Shown here piece by piece: positions 1 through 8,262 of a stretch of 64,000 nucleotides of DNA. The stretch lies in NCBI GenBank assembly GCA_041666525.1, contig JBAYGT010000003.1, positions 86,624 through 150,623 on the forward strand, given 5' to 3'. A model generated the notes under the pieces. The model saw nothing but the letters and a program-made list of their open reading frames with translations, was not told the origin of the DNA and did not search any database. The translations under genes were made by a program, and so were the position numbers. Source of the stretch: JBAXTZ01 sp041666525 (GTDB taxonomy: Bacteria > Bacillota > Negativicutes > JBAXTZ01). The first letter of the stretch is position 1. Every line of letters starts with the position of its first letter.

Positions 1-33
1 AATCACTTTTTTTTTATACGAACATTGTGCAAA

Positions 34-81
34 GTGGTGAATGGTGGTAAAATGTGGATGTAGAAATGGGAAAAGGTGGTG
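34..81 (+). promoter_or_regulatory. MraZ operator repeats upstream of mraZ
   Basis: Three boxes, GTGGTG at 34, GTGGTA at 44 and GTGGAT at 54, repeat at exactly 10 bp, and a fourth GTGGTG lies at 76. Known MraZ operators upstream of dcw clusters are short GTGG/TGGG-type boxes repeated every 10 bp, so this is a natural autoregulatory site for the adjacent gene product. The last box overlaps the ribosome-binding region of mraZ. Confidence 0.8.
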
Positions 82-88
82 AGATCCA

Positions 89-520
89 GTGTTTTTTGGT
101 GAATATGAACACAGTATTGATGTCAAAGGACGCTTGATTTTGCCAGCAAGAATTCGTGAAAAACTTGGCGAAAAATGTTTCGTAACACGAGGTTTGGATA
201 GTTGTCTGAATGTTTTCACTGAAGTGGAGTGGGAAAATTTCGTGGCCAAGTTTCGCAATTTACCAATGGGGCGTGAAGATGCGCGTAAGGCGCAGCGGTT
301 TTTCGTTGGCGGTGCAGCTGAACTGGAATGTGACAAAATGGGGCGAGTGCAGCTGCCGACAAATTTGCGGGAATATGCGTTGCTCGAAAAAGACGTGGTG
401 GTTATCGGAAATATTGATCACGTTGAAATTTGGAGTAAACCGGTTTGGCAAAATTACAATAACGAGGATGGCACAAGCATTAATGAAATAGCTGAAAAAC
501 TTGTTGATTTAGGCTTCTAA
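89..520 (+). CDS. mraZ: Transcriptional regulator MraZ
   Basis: MraZ is a DNA-binding protein with two AbrB-like half-domains that assembles into rings and controls the dcw cluster. The protein is 143 aa, the normal family length. It opens with MFFGEYEHSIDVKGRLILPA, and the second half-domain carries DKMGRVQLPTNLREYA, the matching SpoVT/AbrB-like loop. The start is GTG at 89, preceded by GGTGGTGAG. The stop overlaps the start of rsmH by one base (TAATG), indicating translational coupling. It lies directly downstream of its likely operator and is the first gene of the dcw series. Confidence 0.95.
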   Translation: MFFGEYEHSIDVKGRLILPARIREKLGEKCFVTRGLDSCLNVFTEVEWENFVAKFRNLPMGREDARKAQRFFVGGAAELECDKMGRVQLPTNLREYALLEKDVVVIGNIDHVEIWSKPVWQNYNNEDGTSINEIAEKLVDLGF

Positions 521-1446
521 TGGAATTTAAACATACCAGTGTGTTGTTGGATGAATCGATTGAAGGGCTGAATATTCGGGCAGAAGGAATATATCTGGAT
601 TGCACGCTTGGAGGCGCCGGGCACGCAGCGGCAATTGCTAGTCGGCTTACGACTGGAACGCTGATCGCTTTTGATCAAGACGAGGCTGCATTGGCTGCGG
701 CTAGAATTCGATTAAAAGATGTCGGTTGCAACGTAGAATTAATAAAAACCAATTTTGAGAATCTTAACGAAGCGTTGGACAGTGCCGGGATAACGGCATT
801 AGACGGAGTGCTGTATGATTTGGGAGTTTCGTCTTACCAATTAGACACTCCGGAACGTGGTTTTTCCTACATGAACGATGGTCCGCTTGATATGCGGATG
901 GATGATGGCGCGGACTTAACCGCTGAAGTGATTGTAAATACTTATCCGGAACGGGAAATCTGCAAAATAATTCGTGAGTATGGCGAAGATAATTGGGCAG
1001 CGCGGATTGCACAATTCATCGTCAACGCCCGTAAAACCAATCACATTGTTACTACTGGACAGCTGACTGCTATTATTAAGGCGGCCATTCCGGCTGCTGC
1101 CCGCCGTGACGGACCGCATCCGGCAAAACGCACTTTTCAAGCGTTACGGATTGCAGTCAATCGTGAACTGGAAATTTTGGAACATTCGTTTTCTGCTGCG
1201 GTTGAGCGTTTAAAACCGGGCGGCAGGATTTGTATTATAACCTTTCATTCATTGGAAGACCGTATTGCCAAACAGTTTTTCGTGCGTTTGGCAAAAGGTT
1301 GTGTTTGTCCACCACGGATGCCGATTTGTGTCTGTGGCAAAAAACCGTCTCTTAAAATCATTGGAAACATCATTCCTGGAACTAACGAGTTAGAAGTCAA
1401 TCCGCGTGCACGGAGCGCACGCTTGAGGATGGCCGAAAAAATTTGA
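520..1446 (+). CDS. rsmH: 16S rRNA m4C1402 methyltransferase RsmH
   Basis: RsmH (MraW) N4-methylates C1402 in the decoding centre of 16S rRNA using S-adenosylmethionine. At 308 aa it has the usual family length. The SAM-binding motif LDCTLGGAGHA is near residue 27, the YDLGVSSYQLD motif near residue 100, and the ITFHSLEDRIAKQFF motif lies in the C-terminal third. A Cys-rich stretch (CVCPPRMPICVCG) follows, as in many Firmicute orthologues. It sits in its conserved place between mraZ and ftsL. Confidence 0.97.
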   Translation: MEFKHTSVLLDESIEGLNIRAEGIYLDCTLGGAGHAAAIASRLTTGTLIAFDQDEAALAAARIRLKDVGCNVELIKTNFENLNEALDSAGITALDGVLYDLGVSSYQLDTPERGFSYMNDGPLDMRMDDGADLTAEVIVNTYPEREICKIIREYGEDNWAARIAQFIVNARKTNHIVTTGQLTAIIKAAIPAAARRDGPHPAKRTFQALRIAVNRELEILEHSFSAAVERLKPGGRICIITFHSLEDRIAKQFFVRLAKGCVCPPRMPICVCGKKPSLKIIGNIIPGTNELEVNPRARSARLRMAEKI

Positions 1447-1463
1447 AGCATGAGGTGATTGGT

Positions 1464-1871
1464 ATGCTTGCAACGCGAAAAGTAGCTTTGGTCTGTGGCG
1501 TTAATACCGCAATTACTGAAAGAAAGCATGTAGCGCGAAAACCTGCATGGAACGCGCGTTTGACCATCTATATTTCGTTATTGCTTATTGGCTTGATGAT
1601 GGGCGTTGTGGCGTTGCAAAATCACTTGCTGGTGCAAAGCGAATACGAATTGTGGGCTCAAAAAAAAGAATGGTTATCGGCGGTTAAGCATTCTGAGCAA
1701 ACAAAACTGGAAATAGCCCAACTAAAATCGCCAGGGCGAATTCAGCAATTAGCGGCAGCGAAGATTGGCATGATTGTGCCAACTACTGTGTATCAAGTCG
1801 GTGTGAAAGCGGATGGAGTAAGTGACGGAAAAGTTGCTGATGCAACGAAGATAATTGCAAAAACGAATTAA
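1464..1871 (+). CDS. ftsL: Cell division protein FtsL-like
   Basis: A small bitopic membrane protein of 135 aa, called FtsL from its position after rsmH and its architecture. It has a basic N-terminal cytoplasmic segment, one transmembrane helix (about residues 32-52, IYISLLLIGLMMGVVAL), then a periplasmic helix suited to a coiled coil with FtsB/DivIC and FtsQ. The frame is open from a TTG at 1443 overlapping the end of rsmH, but ATG 1464 has the ribosome site GAGGTG six bases upstream and is preferred. FtsL sequences diverge strongly, so the name rests mainly on context. Confidence 0.8.
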   Translation: MLATRKVALVCGVNTAITERKHVARKPAWNARLTIYISLLLIGLMMGVVALQNHLLVQSEYELWAQKKEWLSAVKHSEQTKLEIAQLKSPGRIQQLAAAKIGMIVPTTVYQVGVKADGVSDGKVADATKIIAKTN

Positions 1872-1883
1872 CAAGACTGAAAT

Positions 1884-1913
1884 TAAGGCAGCCTTTAAAT
1901 GAAGGCTGCCTTA
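1884..1913 (+). terminator. Hairpin between ftsL and murE
   Basis: A long stem pairs AAGGCAGCCTT (1885-1895) with AAGGCTGCCTT (1902-1912) around a 6-base loop. No clean T-tract follows (TTATCATAAT), so it may be a weak terminator, an attenuator or an RNA processing site rather than a full stop. It occupies the spot where ftsI normally sits. Confidence 0.55.
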
Positions 1914-1936
1914 TCATAATATTGGGAGGAGTGTAG

Positions 1937-3427
1937 ATGAAACAGTTAAGCAAATTGCTGGCGTTATTACCAAACAGTAATTGTGTGAATTTTATCGATG
2001 TTGATATAAATGATATAACTTTTGATTCGCGTACTGTTGAAGCAGGCACATTGTTCGTTTGCATTCCCGGAGCTAAAACCGATGGTCATGAATATGTGGA
2101 AAAGGCTGTTGCCGCGGGCGCGTCGGCTGTTATTGCCGAGCGAGCGATTGAAACCACTGTTCCGGTAATATACGTTGCCAACACTAGGGCCGCCATGCGA
2201 ATTCTTGCACCGGAAATTTATGATTACCCCTCGCGATCAATGCGGATGATTGGGCTTACCGGGACTAACGGAAAAACTACCGTAACTTATATACTAAAAG
2301 CGATATTTGAAGCGGCTGGTTACAAATGCGGAGTAATTGGTACAATACAATCATTGATCGGTGACGAAATAATTCCTGTAAAAAATACTACACCAGATTC
2401 GGCGGAATTGCAGAAAATTTTGGCGTTGATGCGGGATAAGTCTGTGCAGTACGTTTTTATGGAAGTGTCATCGCACGCGCTTGAACTGGGGCGGGTGGAT
2501 GGTTGTGAATTTGATTGTGTGCTGTTTACCAATTTGACTCAGGATCATTTAGATTTTCATGGAACTCTGGAAAATTATCGTGCTGCAAAAGCCAAGCTGT
2601 TTGCCAAACTTGCACAAGACGTTACTAAACAGGGTAAATTTGCAATTATTAACGCGGATGATGATGCGTCGCGATATATGTTGACTGCTGCTTCAGTGGA
2701 ACGGATTAGCTACGCAATAAATAGTGCGGCTACAGTAACCGCGCAAGATGTGAAATTACGGCTGAATGGGTGTTCGTTTGTGTTGAATTATGCCGGAGAA
2801 AAGTATTGCTGCGATTTAAACATCACCGGGCTGTTTAATATTTATAATGTGTTAGCAGCAGTTTCGGTAGCGCTTGCGGAAAAAGTGGCAATGGCTACGA
2901 TTCTGGAAGCATTGGAACGGTTTCAGTCAGTTAATGGCCGGTTTGAATTGGTGAATTGCGGACAGCCTTTTGCAGTTGCTGTTGATTACGCGCATACTCC
3001 GGATGGATTGAAGAATATTCTCCAAACGGCAAAAGATATTGTTACCAACCGTATAATCATAGTGTTTGGTTGTGGCGGTGATCGTGATCGCACTAAACGG
3101 CCAATTATGGGAGCGATTGCTACTGAATACGCTGACTTGGTTATCGCGACTAGCGACAATCCACGCAGTGAAGATCCGGAATTGATTTTGGACGATGTTG
3201 AAGTTGGTATACGCGCAATGTTGGTTAATCGAAGCAACGTCGAATTTCGCCGCATAACAGATCGAGCAGTGGCGATTCGTGCGGCGATTGATGCGGCCAT
3301 TGTCGGCGATGTATTGCTGATTGCAGGAAAGGGCCATGAAACCTACCAAATTTTGCGGGACAGGACGATTGACTTTGACGATCACAAAATTGCCGGAGAT
3401 ATTTTACGAGAAAAATTTGGGGGCTGA
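1937..3427 (+). CDS. murE: UDP-MurNAc-tripeptide ligase MurE (meso-DAP adding)
   Basis: Cytoplasmic ATP-dependent ligase adding the third residue to UDP-MurNAc-L-Ala-D-Glu. The 496-aa protein has the three Mur ligase domains: an N-terminal UDP-binding domain, a central ATPase with P-loop GTNGKTT at 109-115, and a C-terminal domain. The motif DNPR at about 407-410 is the recognition motif of meso-diaminopimelate-specific enzymes, so the peptidoglycan is inferred to be of the meso-DAP type. ATG 1937 is preceded by GGGAGGAG. A hairpin separates it from ftsL, so translation starts independently. Confidence 0.96.
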   Translation: MKQLSKLLALLPNSNCVNFIDVDINDITFDSRTVEAGTLFVCIPGAKTDGHEYVEKAVAAGASAVIAERAIETTVPVIYVANTRAAMRILAPEIYDYPSRSMRMIGLTGTNGKTTVTYILKAIFEAAGYKCGVIGTIQSLIGDEIIPVKNTTPDSAELQKILALMRDKSVQYVFMEVSSHALELGRVDGCEFDCVLFTNLTQDHLDFHGTLENYRAAKAKLFAKLAQDVTKQGKFAIINADDDASRYMLTAASVERISYAINSAATVTAQDVKLRLNGCSFVLNYAGEKYCCDLNITGLFNIYNVLAAVSVALAEKVAMATILEALERFQSVNGRFELVNCGQPFAVAVDYAHTPDGLKNILQTAKDIVTNRIIIVFGCGGDRDRTKRPIMGAIATEYADLVIATSDNPRSEDPELILDDVEVGIRAMLVNRSNVEFRRITDRAVAIRAAIDAAIVGDVLLIAGKGHETYQILRDRTIDFDDHKIAGDILREKFGG

Positions 3428-3428
3428 T

Positions 3429-4790
3429 ATGCTGGGATTGACTGTTAAACAGATAGTACAATTTGTCGATGGAAAACTTAATAGCGCCGTTTTTGAAACG
3501 GTTGTAATAGACGATGTTTCTACTGATAGCCGCAGAGTTTCTAAGCGCACGCTGTTTGTACCGCTAAAGGGTGAAAAAGCTGACGGACATGATTATTTGC
3601 AACAAGTTGTGGCTGGTGGCGGTTGCGTGCTGTGCGCCCGTCGGGACATAAAAATAGAAAATGGTGCCTGTATTTATGTTGAAGATACGTTGCAAGCATT
3701 ACAGAAACTGGCAAATAGTGTGCGATTGCTATATAATATTCCGGTTATAGCAATTACTGGTAGTAATGGAAAAACTACGACCAAAGAAATCGTTTTTGCG
3801 GCGCTAAGCGAAAAATTTAACGTTTTGAAAAACGAAGGCAATTTTAATAATGAAATTGGTCTACCACTGACATTGTTGCGGCTAACAGCTGAACATCAAT
3901 GTGCAATTGTGGAAATGGGCATGCGCGGACTGGGGCAAATTGATGAGTTGTGCCAGATTGCCCGTCCAACTATTGGTATCGTTACCAATGTTGGTGAGAC
4001 GCATATTGAATTGCTCCGTTCTGTCGAAAACATTGCATTGGCGAAATCTGAATTGCCGCAATTCTTGCAAGCAGGGCAACTACTGGTACTAAATGCGGAT
4101 GATATTAATGTTGGAGCGATGGCGAAAGCAACTAAGGCGAACGTTGTGACTTATGGTTTTTGCGAAATGGCTGACGTGCGCGCGACTAATATCGTTGCAA
4201 CTGTTGAGGGAATAACTTTTGCGGTGTCAATCGACAGTTTGGTTTTTTCGGTATTTTTACCGGCTGTCGGAATTCACAATGTCCATAATGCTTTGGCTGC
4301 GATTGCCGTAGCTTGGAATATGGGCTTGAGTGCTGAAGAAATAGTTGCCGGACTGAAGAAATACAAACCGGCTGGTATGCGGATGTTGCTCAAAAAAATT
4401 AACGGCGTAAACGTTATCGAAGATTGTTATAATGCCAGTCCGTTGTCAATGAATGCCGCGCTGGACACCCTGGCGCTGTTCACCGGCAGGAAAATTGCGG
4501 TGTTAGCAGATATGTTGGAATTGGGTGATCATTCGGAACGGCTGCATCGTGAGATAGGTTTTAAAATTGCCAAATGTGGTGTCAGCGCATTAGTAACTTA
4601 TGGCAAACGTGCCGAATATATTGCAATTGCAGCAAAAGAACAGGGAATGACCAGAGTAATGGCTTTTCAATCGCATGATGATGTTCGTTCGTTTTTGCGC
4701 GGTTTTTTACGCGCTGATGATGTATTACTGGTAAAAGGCTCGCGCGGCATGGAATTGGAAAAAGTGTTGAGCGCGGTGGAGGAAATTTAG
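3429..4790 (+). CDS. murF: UDP-MurNAc-tripeptide--D-Ala-D-Ala ligase MurF
   Basis: Adds D-Ala-D-Ala to complete the UDP-MurNAc-pentapeptide. The P-loop reads GSNGKTTTKE, and the Mur ligase C-terminal domain includes IEDCYNASPLSM, typical of MurF. The open frame extends upstream inside murE, but ATG 3429, one base after the murE stop and just after the GGGGG of its last codons, gives a normal 453-aa protein beginning MLGLTVKQIVQFVDG. Gene spacing suggests coupled translation with murE and, downstream, mraY. Confidence 0.96.
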   Translation: MLGLTVKQIVQFVDGKLNSAVFETVVIDDVSTDSRRVSKRTLFVPLKGEKADGHDYLQQVVAGGGCVLCARRDIKIENGACIYVEDTLQALQKLANSVRLLYNIPVIAITGSNGKTTTKEIVFAALSEKFNVLKNEGNFNNEIGLPLTLLRLTAEHQCAIVEMGMRGLGQIDELCQIARPTIGIVTNVGETHIELLRSVENIALAKSELPQFLQAGQLLVLNADDINVGAMAKATKANVVTYGFCEMADVRATNIVATVEGITFAVSIDSLVFSVFLPAVGIHNVHNALAAIAVAWNMGLSAEEIVAGLKKYKPAGMRMLLKKINGVNVIEDCYNASPLSMNAALDTLALFTGRKIAVLADMLELGDHSERLHREIGFKIAKCGVSALVTYGKRAEYIAIAAKEQGMTRVMAFQSHDDVRSFLRGFLRADDVLLVKGSRGMELEKVLSAVEEI

Positions 4791-5753
4791 ATGTTTTATT
4801 CACTGATTGCTGCGTTTTTGGTTTCGTTATTGATTGCTTTAGCCTGCGGTCCATTGTACATTCCCTTGCTGCGACGGCTGAAAGCCGGACAGGCAATTCG
4901 CGAAGAAGGCCCGCAGAGTCATTACAAAAAAGCCGGCACACCGACTATGGGCGGTGTAATTTTTCTAACTGGAATTTTGGCAACGACAATTCTGTTTGCA
5001 TACGATAGCGCCGAAGCTTGGCTGGCGTTAGCAGTGACCTTTGGCCATGCTGGTTTGGGATTTGCTGACGATTTTATTAAAGTGGTGCTAAAACGCAATC
5101 TTGGGCTGCGTGCCCGCGAAAAGTTCATCGGGCAAATCGTGATGACAATAATTATTGCGGTGGTCTCACAAGTGGTATTCCATCGTGGTACTGATTTGTG
5201 GATACCGGTGGTGGATGCAGTTATCAACATTGGTTGGTTATATTATGTATTGATATTTTTCGTGCTGGTTGGTACTACCAATGCCGTAAATTTGACCGAC
5301 GGGCTCGATGGGTTAGCCGCAGGAGCAACGGTGGTATCTGCGGCTGCGATGGCGATAATTGCGGTGTTGTTTAATCATCAGGCACTGGGAATATTTGCTG
5401 CAACGGTTTCCGGCGGTTGTCTGGGTTTTTTGAAATACAACAAACATAAAGCGCAAGTGTTTATGGGTGATACCGGTTCTTTGGCACTGGGTGCAGCGTT
5501 GGCGATGGTGGCATTGCTGACTAAAACTGAGCTGCTGTTTCTGATTATTGGCGGCGTATATGTCGCCGAGGCGCTTTCGGTAATGATTCAGGTAGCGTAC
5601 TTTAAACATACCGGCGGTAAAAGAATTTTTCGGATGAGTCCGTTGCATCATCATTTTGAACTGGGCGGTTGGAACGAAACAAAGGTGACATTTGTATTTT
5701 GGTCGTGCGGTGTGCTTTGTGCGGCGATTGCGTTGATGCTGGTGCTAATCTAA
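4791..5753 (+). CDS. mraY: Phospho-MurNAc-pentapeptide transferase MraY
   Basis: Integral membrane enzyme transferring phospho-MurNAc-pentapeptide to undecaprenyl phosphate to form lipid I. At 320 aa it has about ten predicted membrane helices. Signature motifs are GTPTMGGVIFL, the aspartate-rich NLTDGLDGLAAG, MGDTGSLALG, and the histidine motif SPLHHHFELGGW near the C-terminus. It starts immediately after the murF stop. Confidence 0.97.
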   Translation: MFYSLIAAFLVSLLIALACGPLYIPLLRRLKAGQAIREEGPQSHYKKAGTPTMGGVIFLTGILATTILFAYDSAEAWLALAVTFGHAGLGFADDFIKVVLKRNLGLRAREKFIGQIVMTIIIAVVSQVVFHRGTDLWIPVVDAVINIGWLYYVLIFFVLVGTTNAVNLTDGLDGLAAGATVVSAAAMAIIAVLFNHQALGIFAATVSGGCLGFLKYNKHKAQVFMGDTGSLALGAALAMVALLTKTELLFLIIGGVYVAEALSVMIQVAYFKHTGGKRIFRMSPLHHHFELGGWNETKVTFVFWSCGVLCAAIALMLVLI

Positions 5754-5776
5754 CAACGCAGTTACGGAGAAACATT

Positions 5777-7135
5777 GTGAATGTATTTTATAGAAAAAAA
5801 GTATTAGTACTGGGCGGAGGAATTAGTGGCGTTGGTGTCGCAAAGGTGTTGGCGCAATGCGGTGCATTTGTTGTGCTGAGCGACAACAAGAAAACCAAGG
5901 CGATTCAGGATGCTGAATCGGAGTTGCTTACGACTGGAGTTTTGTTTGCTTTTGGTGAACAAAATGAAACATTGCTGGACTGTGTGGATTACTTGGTGTT
6001 GTCACCGGGAATTTCGTTGTATTCGGCTTTGCCTCAGTTGGCAACGGCGCGTGGTATTGAGGTTATAAGTGAAATAGAGGTTGCTTATCGGTTGTGCAAT
6101 ATTCCTTTAATTGCAATAACTGGCACGAATGGCAAAACTACAACCACCGCATTATTAGGTGAATTGTTGAAGGCAAGCGGCTATAATACGGTAATTGGCG
6201 GTAATATTGGTGCAGCGCTGTCGCTGGAGATTACTAATAATACCCAGGCTGACGTAGTGGTCGCGGAAATTTCCAGCTACCAATTGGAAGCGGCGCGTGA
6301 GTTTCGTCCAAACATTGCGGCTATTCTTAATCTTACGCCGGATCATCTCGAGCGACACAAAACCATGGAAGAGTATTTAGCGATGAAAGCCAAAATTTTT
6401 GCCCGACAGCGGCCGACAGATTTTTTGGTGTTAAATTATGACGATGAAAAATTGCGAATATTGGCAGCAACAGCGGTATCAAAAGTGATCTGGTTTAGCA
6501 GGCATGAACGGTTGGAGCGTGGCGTATTTATAAAAAACGGACAAATAGTTATTGCGTCCGGTGATAAAGTAATCGAATTGATGCATATTTCCGAGCTCAA
6601 ACTGTTTGGTGCACACAATGTTGAAAATGTTTTGGCGGCGGTTACCTGTGCTTATTTATTCGGCGCCAATCTGAACGCGATGGTGAACGCGTTGCGTAGT
6701 TTTGCCGGAGTTGAACACCGGATCGAGTGGGTGCGTGAATTTGCCGGCATTAATTTTTACAATGACTCCAAGGCTACTAATCCGGAATCAACTATTCCTG
6801 CGCTTTTGGCCTTTGATCAACCGATCATTCTATTGGCTGGTGGTAAGGACAAGAATACAGCACTCGACGAACTCATGCAATTGGTGCACGATAAGAAAGT
6901 GCGCATGATTATTTTTGGTGAAGCGGCAAGCCGTTTTGCTATGGCCGCTCGTGCGGCCATGGTGGTGAGTGTTACTGAAACTGTTGATTTAGCTTCTGCA
7001 CTTAAGATGGCAATGGGAACGGCAAGAACCGGAGATGTTGTATTGCTTAGCCCGGCCTGTGCCAGTTATGATCAATATAACAATTTTGAAGAGCGTGGCC
7101 GTCATTTCAAGCAACTTGTTAATGAATTGGAGTGA
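5777..7135 (+). CDS. murD: UDP-MurNAc-L-alanine--D-glutamate ligase MurD
   Basis: Adds D-glutamate to UDP-MurNAc-L-Ala. It has an N-terminal Rossmann-like VLGGGISGVGVAK motif, the ATPase P-loop GTNGKTTTT and the C-terminal Mur ligase domain (FYNDSKATNPEST, LLAGGKDKN). The open frame runs upstream into mraY, but GTG 5777 behind ACGGAGA gives a normal 452-aa protein. In most Firmicute clusters ftsW follows murD; here murG follows after three bases. Confidence 0.95.
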   Translation: MNVFYRKKVLVLGGGISGVGVAKVLAQCGAFVVLSDNKKTKAIQDAESELLTTGVLFAFGEQNETLLDCVDYLVLSPGISLYSALPQLATARGIEVISEIEVAYRLCNIPLIAITGTNGKTTTTALLGELLKASGYNTVIGGNIGAALSLEITNNTQADVVVAEISSYQLEAAREFRPNIAAILNLTPDHLERHKTMEEYLAMKAKIFARQRPTDFLVLNYDDEKLRILAATAVSKVIWFSRHERLERGVFIKNGQIVIASGDKVIELMHISELKLFGAHNVENVLAAVTCAYLFGANLNAMVNALRSFAGVEHRIEWVREFAGINFYNDSKATNPESTIPALLAFDQPIILLAGGKDKNTALDELMQLVHDKKVRMIIFGEAASRFAMAARAAMVVSVTETVDLASALKMAMGTARTGDVVLLSPACASYDQYNNFEERGRHFKQLVNELE

Positions 7136-7138
7136 AGT

Positions 7139-8260
7139 ATGAAAGTAATTGTATCTGGCGGCGGTACCGGTGGACATATTTATCCGGCAGTAACTATTGC
7201 TCGTGCAATAGAAACTCAGCTGCAACAAGCCGGTCGTTCTTGTGAAATTCTTTATATTGGAACCAAAGAAGGCATGGAGGCCCGAATTATTCCTCGTGAA
7301 GGATTTCGTTTTGAGGCGGTTCAGGTAAGTGGTATCAAACGCAGCTTTTCCCCGCAAAATATAAAAACTATACTCAAACTTGGTGTAGGTTTTTTGCAGG
7401 CGATTGGCAAAATCAATAGTTTCAAGCCGGATATTGTCGTTGGTACCGGCGGTTTTGTGTGCGGGCCGATATTGCTTGCAGCAGCGTTGATGGGTGTACC
7501 GACAATCATTCAGGAGCAAAATGCTTTGCCGGGAATAACTAACAAAATTTTGTCACGGTTTGTAAAAAAAGTGTGTCTTGGATATCGTGAAGCCGCGAAA
7601 TATTTTCCGGCGGCTGCCAAAACAAAAATGGAGTTTACCGGTAATCCGATTCGTAAGGATATTTTAACCCGCAAGCGGGCATCGGCTTATGATGATCTTG
7701 GATTGCCGGAAGATAAACGCACAGTGCTGGTGGTCGGGGGCAGTCGTGGTGCTCGCAGTATTAACAGTGCGATGTTAGAGGTGTATAAGTTTTTTGCCGG
7801 GCGTGAGGGAATACAAATTTTGCATGCTACCGGTGACGGCGATTTCCAGCGGATGCTTAAAGGACTGAATGAGTTGCAAGTAACAGATAAAAGCAATATT
7901 ATCGTTCGTCCGTATCTGTTTAATATGCAAAGTGCGATTGCAATTGCCGATGTTGCGGTATTCCGTGCCGGCGCAGTTGGTTTGGCAGAGTTATCAGCAG
8001 TCGGGGTGCCGGCAATTCTAATTCCCTATCCGTATGCTGCAGAAAATCATCAGGAATTTAACGCGCGGGCGCTGGAAAAAAACGGTGCTGCGATAGTGAT
8101 ATTAGACAACGAGTTAACCGGTGCACTTCTAATAGAAAAGCTCAACGAATTACTAGGCGATGAGCAACGATTAAGTGTGATGGCCAGGCAGAGTGCGGCT
8201 TGCGGTGTAACCGATGCTGCAGAACGGATCGCAACGATTGCCATTGAATGTGCGAGGTGA
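7139..8260 (+). CDS. murG: Undecaprenyl-PP-MurNAc-pentapeptide GlcNAc transferase MurG
   Basis: GT28 glycosyltransferase that converts lipid I to lipid II at the cytoplasmic membrane face. The 373-aa protein begins with the glycine-rich GGGTGGHIYPA loop. It contains the acceptor-domain GTGGFVCGP, a second glycine loop VVGGSRGARSIN, and the UDP-GlcNAc-binding region with FRAGAVGLAELSAVGVPAILIP and the following AAENHQEFNA. Some GT28 homologues act on other substrates, but the dcw context makes MurG secure. Confidence 0.97.
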   Translation: MKVIVSGGGTGGHIYPAVTIARAIETQLQQAGRSCEILYIGTKEGMEARIIPREGFRFEAVQVSGIKRSFSPQNIKTILKLGVGFLQAIGKINSFKPDIVVGTGGFVCGPILLAAALMGVPTIIQEQNALPGITNKILSRFVKKVCLGYREAAKYFPAAAKTKMEFTGNPIRKDILTRKRASAYDDLGLPEDKRTVLVVGGSRGARSINSAMLEVYKFFAGREGIQILHATGDGDFQRMLKGLNELQVTDKSNIIVRPYLFNMQSAIAIADVAVFRAGAVGLAELSAVGVPAILIPYPYAAENHQEFNARALEKNGAAIVILDNELTGALLIEKLNELLGDEQRLSVMARQSAACGVTDAAERIATIAIECAR

Positions 8261-8262
8261 AA

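Noticed and set aside
3321..3428. Upstream extension of murF
   Set aside because: It lies inside the end of murE; ATG 3429 is better placed and gives the family's N-terminus.
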